From positions 36,429-100,428 of the forward strand of contig RQTK01000212.1 of assembly GCA_003991915.1 (NCBI GenBank): a DNA stretch of 64,000 nt, given 5' to 3'. Positions within the stretch are counted from its first letter, which is position 1, and every line of letters starts with the position of its first letter. This DNA comes from Elysia chlorotica. Lineage: Eukaryota; Mollusca; Gastropoda; Plakobranchidae. Below, piece after piece: positions 39,699 through 49,030 of this stretch. The notes under the pieces were generated by a model. The model was given only the letters and a program-made list of their open reading frames with translations, was not told the origin of the DNA and made no database searches. The position numbers and the translations under genes were made by a program.

Positions 39699-41896
39699 CA
39701 GCCACTGGAACAGCTCGTTGTTGGCTACCAAACAATCCTTCAGTACAAGTCATCACTAAAACGGGGCTTTGTGGAATTCATGTTCTACAAATACTGAATG
39801 AATGGTACCAACCAACTAACCAACCATTTTGTACACATACTGACGGAGTCTACCATCCATCCATCCAACCAACCATCCAACCCTCTAGTTCACTGGTCAG
39901 TAATGTACTCACTGGAACAGCTCGTTCTGGGCAAACAGGTCGAGGAAGATCTCGATGTCCTTGTCTGGCCTGAAGACCAGGTTGAGCACGCGGTAGGGGC
40001 ATGGGGTGTGCAGACTGGCGAACTCGCGGTGGAAGTTCTTCATGTGGGGGTCGTTCTGGATCCACACGTTGTGGTCCTGGCTCGGCAGGCACTGGAGTTT
40101 CCCGTTGCCGCTCATCTTGGGGTCGGTGCACTCGCACATGGGCACGCCCATCTTATCCACGCAGTGGGCTTCCTTGAGGCAGACGTGGTGCTTGCTGCAC
40201 TGCTCTCCGCCAGCTGGGACGGAATCAAGCAGGAGATACGGGAATGCCCAATAATGAATAGTATTTAAGAGTTCAAGGACTCGTTGTAAGAACCGGCATG
40301 TTATTTAAAAATTAAAAAAAAACAAAAAAACTATTCATTAAAAAAAAATATTCAGTTTCTATGATTAATAGAAGATCATTTTTCTCTGAGACAAAATGTG
40401 AAATTAAGTAGAAGAAACGAAGACTCCCGATGATGAAAATCGTTGGAGTAAAAAACCGGCGTTGTTACACATGAAAATTCCCTATTTCAAGATTTCTTCA
40501 CTTATCTAAAAGTGGACGAGAAGCAGACATAAAAAATACCATTGGTTTGAGAAAAGGTTTGAATGTTTCAAGTTTGTAATATGGAAATGGCAAGGGATTA
40601 TCGCAGAGTGGAGGGGAAGTACCAGTGACAGTTTGAGGAAAGCATAGGACAGGGCAGAGAGAAATGGCGAGAGCTGGTTGCTAGATGCAGTGGTGCCCCC
40701 ACGCTAAAATACCATTGGTTTGAGAAAAGGTTTGAAGTTTGAATTATATCTCAAAGGTATCAACAAAGGCCCAATACGGGACCTCAGAGCGGGATGCCTG
40801 GAACTTGGTTGGTCATTATGATACTGCAACCAGTAAGGAGAAAACGCAGTGACCAGGTTGTTGTTTTTTTAACCTGACTGTGAGTAATAGGGAGAGTTGA
40901 GTTGGTTTGGTGGTTGACGTCCAATGCTAGCACTATAAAGGCAATATTGTTTAAGGGCCCGAATATTTAAGTCCGACAACTTAACTTGATGCCACACAGA
41001 GACAGTGAGAGGACCTGTACTCCTGTCCCAGTAAGTAATATGGAAATGGCAAGGGATTATCGCAGAGTGGAGGGGAAGTACCAGTGACAGTTTGAGGAAA
41101 GCATAGGACAGGGCAGAGAGAAATGGCGAGAGCTGGTTGCTAGATGCAGTGGTGCCCCCACGCTAATTTAAAGTATTATTGTGTTTAGCCCACAGAGTAC
41201 TCATGTCCTTTAATGGTTTTAACACAATAGAAGTACTTCAGAGGACACACGTCCGTTGTTTGTTTTTTTTCTTAAACCTTACAACTATTGTAGTTTACAG
41301 TTCCCCAATGTGCTCACGCACGTTATTGTCAACCCCTCAGTGTACTCACGTCCTTTGATAAAATGGTAAATTTTAGACAAGTATCCCAGAGTACTCATGT
41401 CCTTTGATAAAATGATACATTTTATACAAGTATCCGTGTGTACTCACAACCTTTGAATGATAAAATGATACATTTTTTACAAGTATCCGAGTGTACTCAC
41501 GCCCTTTGAATGATAAAATGATACATTTTATACAAGTATCCCAGTTTACTCACGTCCTTTGAATGATAAAATGATACATTTTATACAAGTATCCGAGTGT
41601 ACTCACGCCCTCTGAATGATATAATGATACATTTTAGACAAGTATCCGAGTGTACTCACGCCTTTGAATGATAAAATGATACATTTTATACAAGTATCCC
41701 AGTGTACTCACGTCCTTTGATAAAATGATACATTTTTATACAAATATCCCAGTTTACTCACGTCCTTTGAATGATAAAATGATAAATTGTGTACAAGTAT
41801 CCCAGAGAACTCACGTCCGTTAGTGTAGAGCCGGTACTCCTGTTGTGCTAGGGCCAGTCCGAGGCCGAAAACGGCCAGAAAGAGACGAGAGATCAT
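38551..41896 (-). CDS. Gene A: secreted EGF/VWD-like cysteine-rich protein (424 aa)
   Basis: Exons 41815-41896, 39913-40213 and 38551-39442 (- strand) join in phase to 425 codons including TAA. Residues 1-17 (MISRLFLAVFGLGLALA) are a signal peptide. Residues 33-69 form one EGF-like domain with spacing C-x5-C-x5-C-x8-C-x-C-x12-C. From 82, NDPHMKNFHREF then CPYRVL resembles the DPH..F....C.Y.L opening of von Willebrand D domains; this is similarity by eye. The last third has nine cysteines and the protein ends GRGRFYFY. N-glycosylation sequons include NYT, NDT and NST. No membrane segment follows the signal peptide. The paralog gene B lies 3.5 kb upstream in the same orientation. Function is unknown; extracellular matrix, egg or secretion roles are possible but unsupported. 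Confidence 0.9.
39643..39696. repeat. (AAT)n microsatellite in gene A intron 2
   Basis: Pure AAT array within the 470-bp intron. Confidence 0.9.
39913..40213 (-). CDS. Gene A exon 2: EGF-like domain and VWD-like start
   Basis: 301 nt, acceptor GTCCCAG|CTGG, donor TTCCA|GTGAGT. Reading past the donor gives an immediate TGA stop in frame. Confidence 0.92.
40576..41166. repeat. Direct 132-bp repeat within gene A intron 1
   Basis: 40576-40707 and 41035-41166 appear identical. A 28-bp flanking piece (ATACCATTGGTTTGAGAAAA...) also occurs twice, at 40537 and 40710. A minus-strand SINE fragment lies between the copies (40895-41012). Confidence 0.88.
40895..41012 (-). mobile_element. SINE fragment, minus strand, in gene A intron 1
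   Basis: Reverse complement gives a TGTGTGGCATCAAGTTAAGTT core and CATTGGACGTCAACCACC tail. Confidence 0.5.
41344..41808 (-). repeat. 53-bp minisatellite in gene A intron 1 made of 5' splice-site copies
   Basis: ACTCAC (GTGAGT on the coding strand) recurs at 41344, 41442, 41495, 41548, 41601, 41654, 41706 and 41756, with ACTCAT at 41393. The true exon 1 donor follows at 41809. Spacing is 49-53 bp. Each unit reads AAAGGACGTGAGTAC or close to it on the coding strand, near the real junction GGACGTGAGT. Confidence 0.9.
41815..41896 (-). CDS. Gene A exon 1: signal peptide
   Basis: 82 nt from the ATG at 41896 to donor GGAC|GTGAGT at 41815, leaving phase 1. It encodes the signal peptide and QQEYRLYTNG. 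The start is chosen because the TATA box is 78 bp upstream and paralog B starts identically. Confidence 0.92.
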
Positions 41897-41973
41897 CGTG
41901 GGCTCTTGTGTGGGTAGATGTTACTTCCTTTTAACGGACTGGCGTTTGGTTGGGCATCTTCTCGCCCACCTGT

Positions 41974-41980
41974 TTATATA
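41974..41980 (-). promoter_or_regulatory. TATA box of gene A
   Basis: TATATAA on the minus strand, 84 nt upstream of the ATG. Downstream sequence (GGTGGGCGAG, AAACGCC, GGAAGT) is shared with the gene B 5' region in the same order and spacing. Confidence 0.75.
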
Positions 41981-42269
41981 TGCCCCAAGGTGTTAATTAA
42001 TTTCGTGTTCCCATTGGCACAGCGTTTTGGCCCATATAATTTATATGCTAGTTACGCCAGTTGTTAATTACGACCGTACCTCAGGCCGTCGTATCTTGTA
42101 CCCTTAATTAAAACGCCAACATTTGATGGATGGTTTCGGTTTTTTCTGTACTGGTCGATGAATGGAATTTCGATAACGGTAGGTGGTGAAAAACACATAA
42201 TGTTGATAAACAAAGATGTTTTAACATTTAGTTATTTATAATCTTTTATGATTTACGTAAAACATGATT

Positions 42270-42688
42270 CGGGGTAGCCTAGTCAGTAGAGCTCGCGGCT
42301 TCTTATCAGCGGACCAGTGTTCGAATCCCAACCACGCCGCTTAGTTACCTATTGATTTGTCTGTGTCAGTATAATCCTAACGGCAAGGTGTAGTTGAATT
42401 GGTTGTATAACGTCCAACGGCATCAATATTTGGATGTATTGTGGACGGATCCCGAGACTGACGTCTAATAATTGTACATGCTGGACTCCTGTTTCAGTCG
42501 GTCACATTATGCGGACACCGAACCACCCTATCGGCAGGGACTGAAGTACAGGTTCCTCCGCCGCGCTCTTTCTCTGTGTGGCAGTATGTACAATTTTGCA
42601 AGATGTAAGACTGGAGGCTTGTTCAGGAGATGGCCTAGTTAATGACGAAGACTTAATAAACCTACCAATCAACCAAACAAAAAACAAA
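42270..42688 (+). mobile_element. SINE interrupted by an inverted SINE (42385-42524)
   Basis: The plus-strand host has A box TAGCCTAGTCAGTAGAGC and B box GTGTTCGAATCCC, then GTGTCAGTATAATCCTAACG. The minus-strand insert reads, in reverse complement, CGGTGTCCGCATAATGTGAC, GGATCCGTCCACAAT and CGTTGGACGTTATACAACCA. The host resumes with TCTGTGTGGCAGTATGTACA and a CCAATCAACCAAAC tail. Confidence 0.7.
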
Positions 42689-42950
42689 GTCTACTTATGA
42701 AATGGAATTTCAAAAACATATTAAACGAGTATGGTGATGATAAGGAGGATTATGACTTCTTTAGTTCGAAATCAACATGAGAGTAACGTTTTAACGCCCT
42801 GCCCGACTCAAAAGAAATGAGGGGAAAAAGGTGCACAAATATGACATAATCTATACTTCACTTTTTAGTGGAAACATTTGTAGGTTCTCTTGGTATGAAA
42901 TACACCGCTGTTTGTCTCTTCGTGTTGTTGTTGTTGTTGTTTTTGTTGTT

Positions 42951-43059
42951 TCTTCTTCTTCTTCTTCTTCTTCTTCTTCTTCTTCTTCTTCTTCTTCTTC
43001 TTCTTCTTCTTCTTCTTCTTCTTCTTCTTCTTCTTCTTCTTCTTCTTCTTCTTCTTCTT
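42951..43059. repeat. (TTC)n array, about 36 units
   Basis: Long pure TTC/GAA repeat after a short (TTG)n. Poly-Ser, poly-Leu and poly-Lys frames here are artefacts. Confidence 0.95.
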
Positions 43060-43182
43060 GCTTAATCTAAGATTGCTCTTGAAGATTCGATAACCAGTAT
43101 GCGTGTGGAAAATCTGAAAATCGAAACTTTTGGTATACATTGAACTATTATTTACTACGATTATTTTACTAGTTATACTTTG

Positions 43183-43321
43183 AAGGAAACAACAGATTAG
43201 TGTTGAGCTGTTTCAGTTTTTAGAAGTTAAGGACGACCCTGACTGCTACAAAAGGAAACAACCGATTAGTGTTGAGCTGTTTCAGTTTGAAATTAGTTAA
43301 GGTCGTCTGCTGACTGCTACA
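43183..43321. repeat. Tandem duplication, about 68 bp unit
   Basis: Both units contain GATTAGTGTTGAGCTGTTTC and end GACTGCTACAA. Confidence 0.85.
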
Positions 43322-43537
43322 ATAATAAACTGCTTGCTCGTTCTCTTTGACTATTGGAAAAACTGCTACTAGAATATTATGGAAGTAGAGTAACTAGAAT
43401 TCGGGTGAACTGTGTATTCTCTTTTCTTGATAAATTTAAACTTTTGGTGCAAATGAAACTGTTCATCGTTCTCGTTATATATTTTTGATTAAAAAAAATC
43501 AACGATTTTGTTTCAATTAAAGCATCAACAGGGGCAA

Positions 43538-43569
<32 letters not shown>

Positions 43570-43990
43570 AAATTTATTGTCTTTTCCCTCGGCTCATATG
43601 CCAATATAAGATCCATCTGGTATCATTTAAACGCATGAAGCTATAAGTGAACACATACGTCCATCGTAAAACAACAATGGCATCTGTTCGACAGTGACAC
43701 ATTAACCGTGTTTTCCTTCTACAAAATTGTGTTCACGTATACATGTATACTGGACTTGCTTTGAGCAGGCCATAAAATTGTACGGTTCCAAGTTCAGTTT
43801 GTTGAAACTGGCACTTCACTTTAATCATACATTAACGCGATACAGTACTGGATCATATTCAGTTGTTCGTGAGTTGATAGCTGCTCTATAAAAGTTACAG
43901 GAAGGATTTATAGGATGAGCAAAAATGTACATAAATGGTATCCTCACCCTCTCTGTGTCTCTGTCTGTCTATCCGTGACTCTCTATCTCT

Positions 43991-44043
<53 letters not shown>

Positions 44044-44300
44044 GCCCTCTTCTCCTCTCCCCAACTTTATCTGTCATTTTCTACCTCTTTTGTTTTCGTT
44101 CTCTCATCATTTTGTTTAAGCCCACCATAACGTCACAATAGATATCTCTCCACTTCAGTGCTTGGGTTGGAAGACAGCTGGCCTGTTAGCTTTCTAGCTT
44201 ATTTCTAATACGATCTTCATCTAAATTAGTAGCCTCGAAAAGTTTGTGTGTGTGTGTTTTTTTGTTTTTGTTGTTGTTGTTCTAGTTGTTGTTGTTGCTT

Positions 44301-44558
44301 TGTGTAGCTCAGTACGTAGATGGCTCGCCTTTGAATCATAATGTCCCGGTTTTCGCCCCACAATCAAGCACAATCCAACCTGGTTCTCTACTTATTAGAT
44401 CGATGTCTGTATAATGTGTCCGATGAGATATATAACCTGATATCCCCGCTTTATCTCTGTGCGGCAACGCGTATAATTTGTTTATCCCGATATTGGGTAT
44501 GATTTCTTTCGACGAAATAGCCTCATTGCTGATGTTGGACCTTAACTAACAAACCAAC
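44301..44558 (+). mobile_element. tRNA-derived SINE copy
   Basis: A box GTAGCTCAGTACGTAG, core GATCGATGTCTGTATAATGT and GTGCGGCAACGCGTATAATT, tail GATGTTGGACCTTAACTAAC. (CT)n at 43996-44040 lies upstream. Confidence 0.65.
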
Positions 44559-45130
44559 TTGCAAGGTCTATAGGTACCAGACAAGCTGTGAAGTTTGATT
44601 ACTTGAGTCTTCACATTTCAGATACCCACATGTTCCATATGCCCCAAAGGCTTCACCGTAGGTTTAAAACCACGGCCTAACTCAGAATAATTGTAGGCTA
44701 TTGTAAGGTATCACAAAGACACAACAGTGATAATACTGTTTTTCAATGTAATACAACAAGTATTACAAACTATATATTTTAATTACCCGTATTTGCCCCA
44801 GTATAAACAATGCGGCATACTGATTCAAAGGTCCTGGTGTCCATGTTCCGTCTCAGTGGTATATTGTGGCAGTACTGAATGTATCAGGCGTTAGTCTTGG
44901 AACCCGCCCGCACGATTTTTAAGATACCTTAGTTGCTAGCGGGTCTTTTGATAGGATTCAACAAATTTACTCTAATAATGCAGCAGAATACACTTGAATG
45001 AAACTCGTATGTTTTATATCGACTTTTTAATGGGCAACTCGGTTGGTTATGTTTTTCTTTAAATAAAGTATAATACTCTGGTTGGGGTAAATAACCGTCT
45101 AAATCAGAATGCTTTTAAACAAGACTCCAC

Positions 45131-45157
45131 TATTTTTTTTTTTTTTTTTTTTTTTTT
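45131..45157. repeat. Poly(T) run of about 27
   Basis: Homopolymer between genes A and B, possibly the A-tail of a minus-strand retroposed copy, though no body is clear. 44558-45350 has no gene. Confidence 0.8.
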
Positions 45158-45351
45158 GCGATAGTTACTTTCTATGTATGCTTACCCATCTACTTATGTA
45201 TATTCTCTCCTTACCACTGCCATATAACCGTCTTAAATATTAATGCAATTCACCCCTTTTAAAATTAATTTGACATAAAGAGGACAAAGACGTTGTAGCA
45301 GTCAACGTGAAGTCAATTTAAACACATTGCACAGTAGTAATGTTTTAAAAT

Positions 45352-45357
45352 TTTATT
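45352..45357 (-). terminator. Poly(A) signal AATAAA of gene B
   Basis: AATAAA on the minus strand about 76 nt after the stop codon of gene B. Confidence 0.65.
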
Positions 45358-45432
45358 TCATCTCATCACGATTTGCTCCGCTGGTACTAAATCTATAGAC
45401 CTGGTTGTATCTAGTTGATCAGTGAGGCCTCT

Positions 45433-46324
45433 TTAGTAAAAGTAAAACCTGCCCCTGCCCTGTCTTGCCGTGGCCCCCGTGATGGAGTTGCAGTCTAGGT
45501 CCTGGATCTTCTGAGGCAGAGGGCAGCCGGTGAACTCGGGCATTTCTTTCTTCATTTTCACGCACTCGTTGGCGTCCTTCAAGCAGAGCGGCCTCTCGCA
45601 TCGCTGGAAGAACTCCTTCTGGATGTTGATGTATTCCTCCATCTCATGCTTCTCAGTGAGACACTCCAGGAACGTGCTGTCGGCGTACACCGAGGAGCAG
45701 ATCTGCAGCATCCTGAGCCTGTCATCCTCCGTCTTGCACTGCTGGTGGAAGATCTCGTACGTCTGGTAGCACATGAAGTCGTCGTAGCCGACCTCGGTGG
45801 TGGAGTTTGCCAGCAGGAGGTACTGGACGTACACGGGCTTGCTGACGTGATGCTCCGTGGCGAGGTCCTTGAGGCTGGGACTGTCCGGGAAGGACGCGAT
45901 CTGGAACTCAGAATAAGTCAGGTCGATCAATTTCCAGAAGTCTTTCTTGATGGTGAAGAGGGCGCCGGGCACCATGGGAAGCTCGACGTTGTTCAAGTGC
46001 TCCACAGTGGACGGGGGCCTGAAGAAAAGTCTGATGCCGAGCCCCTTGATGCTAATCAGGAGAAGGTTGTCCACGGCGTCTTTGTCCACGGTCATGGTGT
46101 ACTGCACGAGGCGGCTGTCATTCGCGCTGACCACGTTGTTCACGCCCTCGGGTTGGTCGAACACAGTCGTGTCCAGGCTCCTGGCCACGAGCGTGTAGTT
46201 GTAGGCCTGGCTGTCGAGGTCGGTGTGGATGTCGCCCTCGAACTCCATGACCTGCTTCATCATGTCATTGCCGAGGTACACGGTGGTGCTCAGCGTCAGT
46301 TTGGTCAGGAAGTAGTGGCCGCCC
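45433..46324 (-). CDS. Gene B exon 3: C-terminal cysteine-rich half
   Basis: 892 nt, acceptor TTTTCCAG|GGGC, completing the Lys codon AA|G, ending TTTTACTAA at 45433. The frame is open further upstream (to 46605), but that part is intron by comparison with gene A. Confidence 0.94.
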
Positions 46325-48327
46325 CTGGAAAATATAACAGGAATCTTTACTAGCATTAGCAATACGGTTTTTATGTGTTTTATACAGTAATGTGCCATTT
46401 GAGGAAAATAAAAGACAGAGAAATGGTAAGGGCTGGGGAGAAAAACATATATGGTACCTCCATGGTTGCCCCGAGCCACAACATAGAATAATAAAGAAGG
46501 AAGAAGTAGAAAAAAACATGTCAAACTGTTATAACCTTGATGCTGCTCCCGTAAATCTTGCCTTGTTAACTTTGCAAACCGGCGACTTTTGCCTATGTTA
46601 TTCACCTGAACGAAACTCAGTTTGGTTTTTGTGATTTTAACGACATATAATTGATAATACTACCTTAATAAACAAAGAGCGCTGGGCTGCCCTTTGAGAC
46701 TGAAAATCAAGTGGGTGAAGAGATATCGAACTAGATTTCGTTTCGTTACCATAAAACAAGCTCCTTGTCATTTTTCCCTTTTAGAAGGACAAAATTTAAT
46801 AATATATAATGTATGTTCCTCAATAAGGAAAACTAATAGAACATAGGATAACCCAGTATTGCTGTGTCTTGGAGGATTAACGTTCTTTTTGAAAGGTTAT
46901 TATGTTAAGCTTTCCAGCGATAATATTTTGTATCGTGGAGAGTCCAACATTGGCTAGACTTATGTTCTGTGTGATTTTACGTACATTTGTTTTCCCGAAA
47001 ATCTAGACTCGTGAGGTTTGAACCGGAGGTAACTTTGCTCGCCCACCCACTCAGAAGATAAACTTCCTAAACTAGCGGCGCTCTCGCGACGCCGGCTGAC
47101 TGTTGTTGTGTGTACTCACTTGAAAAGCGTGTTGTATGTACTCACTTGAAGAGCGTGTTGTGTGTACTCACTTGAAGAGCGTGTTGTGTGTACTCACTTG
47201 AAGAGCGTGTTGTGTGTACTCACTTGAAGAGCGTGTTGTGTGTACTCACTTGAAGAGCGTGTTGTGTGTACTCACTTGAAGAGCGTGTTCTGGCCGTACA
47301 GCTCCACGATGACCCTGGTGTCCGCCTCGGGCGTGAAGACCAGGTTGAGCACGCGGTATGGGCAGGGCGTGAGCAGGCTGGAGAACTCGTTGTTGAAGTT
47401 CTTCAGGTGGGGGTCGTTCTGGATCCACACTGTGTGGTCCTCGCGGGGCAGGCACTGGAGTTTAGCGTTGCCGACCAAGTTCTTGTCCGTGCACTCGCAC
47501 ATGCGCAGACCGTCTTTTAGCTCGCAGGTTGCATCTTTGATGCAGCGGTGGAGTTTACCGCATTCTGGACCTCCGACTAGAAAAGATAAAGGAAAAAAAG
47601 TGTTTTAATCAGTTAGTCACACGTACGCAAGCCAGCTTAACCAAATGTAAATGTGATCGCCTTGACATCCAAACGAAAGGCACAGGTGTAGGAGAAGAAA
47701 AAGTCATTCGTCTTTGGGAGAAGTCAAGGTTAGCGGCACTTCACAATCATGGTTTGCTTGAAATGGCTTTACACAGAGACGAGAACACAAAATAAAATTC
47801 GAACATCGGACTAGCGCCCAGGATTGAGGGCATCTGCTTGATCTGTCGGTTATAACAATCATTAAGTTGTCTACAGTCTATCTCTGAGATTTTTTTTTAT
47901 ATGAAAATAGTACTAAAGTGTTCTAACGTGGGTCGGTGGTTTTAACATCCTCATCGTTCATTGATGTTTTCAGTCTGGCTATTAGTACATGTATTAAACA
48001 AGTAACCAGCCCAAATCTACAACTGCCAACCTTTCGCCAAAAACGTATTGGTACGCAGTTTGTAAATGGCATTGGCACGTTGATAGCTGTTAAGGTTTGA
48101 CATGCTAGAGTCCTCACATCGGAAGAACAATAAGCTTTACTGTGTACAGCCCCTTGTTACCTCACGTCTGTCGGTGATGTCTTGTGTTTGTTTGTTTTTT
48201 TAATAGTTATCTTACCTATATTATACTATTTAATCGTGTACTCACGTCCGTTAGTGTAGAGCTGGTACTCCTGTTGTGCTAGGGCCAGTCCGAGGCCGAG
48301 AACGGCCAGAAAGAGACGAGCGATCAT
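45433..48327 (-). CDS. Gene B: paralog of gene A, secreted EGF/VWD-like protein (424 aa)
   Basis: Exons 48246-48327, 47276-47576 and 45433-46324 have the same lengths (82, 301, 892 nt) and phases as gene A and give the same 424-residue length. The signal peptide is MIARLFLAVLGLGLALA. The EGF-like cysteines at 33, 39, 45, 54, 56 and 69 have identical spacing. The VWD-like start is NDPHLKNFNNEF with CPYRVL. All nine C-terminal cysteines and the GRGRFYFY tail are kept. By eye roughly two thirds of residues match gene A, so the duplication is old. Intron 2 holds a tandem array of its own donor site. Function is not recognised. Confidence 0.9.
47112..47293 (-). repeat. 26-bp minisatellite made of gene B exon 2 donor junction, 7 units
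   Basis: GTACTCAC recurs at 47112, 47138, 47164, 47190, 47216, 47242 and 47268, exactly 26 bp apart. On the coding strand each unit is AACACGCTCTTCAA followed by GTGAGTACAC, i.e. exon end plus donor. Only the last (47268) abuts the full exon. The period is not a multiple of three. Confidence 0.95.
47276..47576 (-). CDS. Gene B exon 2: EGF-like domain and VWD-like start
   Basis: 301 nt, acceptor TTTCTAG|TCGG, donor CTTCAA|GTGAGTAC. The donor used here is the exon-proximal copy of seven; reading past it meets TGA at once. Confidence 0.92.
48246..48327 (-). CDS. Gene B exon 1: signal peptide
   Basis: 82 nt, ATG at 48327, donor GGAC|GTGAGTAC. Nearly the same sequence as gene A exon 1. Confidence 0.92.
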
Positions 48328-48405
48328 CTTGGGCTATCTGGTGTATGGAGGTGACTTCCCGTTAGAGGACAGGCGTTTGAGCGGAGACCTCCTCGCTCCA
48401 CCTCC

Positions 48406-48412
48406 TTATATA
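48406..48412 (-). promoter_or_regulatory. TATA box of gene B
   Basis: TATATAA on the minus strand, 85 nt before the ATG, matching the position and downstream context of the gene A box. Confidence 0.75.
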
Positions 48413-48876
48413 ATGGCCATGTGCACCGCAGTGGATTGATTAACTGACTTGTCCGATAGTAAATTACTCGAAACCCTCATTATAGAATAACATCAACTAA
48501 TTACAATTAGCCCTGTGGAGCATCAGAGAGCAGGTTGACTTCCCTGTCCACGCAACTTTAATGAGGGTATCCATGGACCCAAGCATGATATCCTCTAATG
48601 TGACTCATTTTGCCTCACTTTTCTACCGTAGGTTTTTAGAGGATTATGCGAGAAGGGTGCACGTCGATAATCAACGACGATAGTAATTAAGTTGCTTTCC
48701 AAAAAGTTGCAGCGTTGTTTTTTTTTTAAGTTAAACTACCCGGTTAAGCGAGGGGGTGGTCAAGATTAAAATTGAATTAAAAAAAAAAAATCTGATTTCA
48801 GTATGAAGTTTAATGTGCAACAAAGAAAGTGTATGTTTGTGTGTGTGTGTGTGGAAAAAAAGGATTTCTTACCTTA

Positions 48877-49030
48877 GTTGTTGGTCAGTGTCAGTCTAAT
48901 TTGACAGGCTGAGACAAGAGTCACGGTATCCCGGTCCTGTCTCGTGTGTGGCAGCACATAAAATTGTCAAACGTCAGCCTCGGGGCCCGTCTACAACATA
49001 GTGTTGGTGTTGGGTGTTAAAGCAACTCGG
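48877..49030 (+). mobile_element. SINE body, head missing
   Basis: GGTCAGTGTCAGTCTAATTT, CAGCACATAAAATTGTCAAA and a TGTTGGGTGTTAAAGCAACT tail. Confidence 0.7.

Noticed and set aside
42831..43140. Poly-Ser, poly-Leu and poly-Lys frames over the TTC array
   Set aside because: Trinucleotide repeat artefact.
46325..46605. Extension of gene B exon 3 upstream to a Met (390-residue reading)
   Set aside because: Acceptor TTTTCCAG at 46325 and exact agreement with gene A exon lengths show that this is intron 2.
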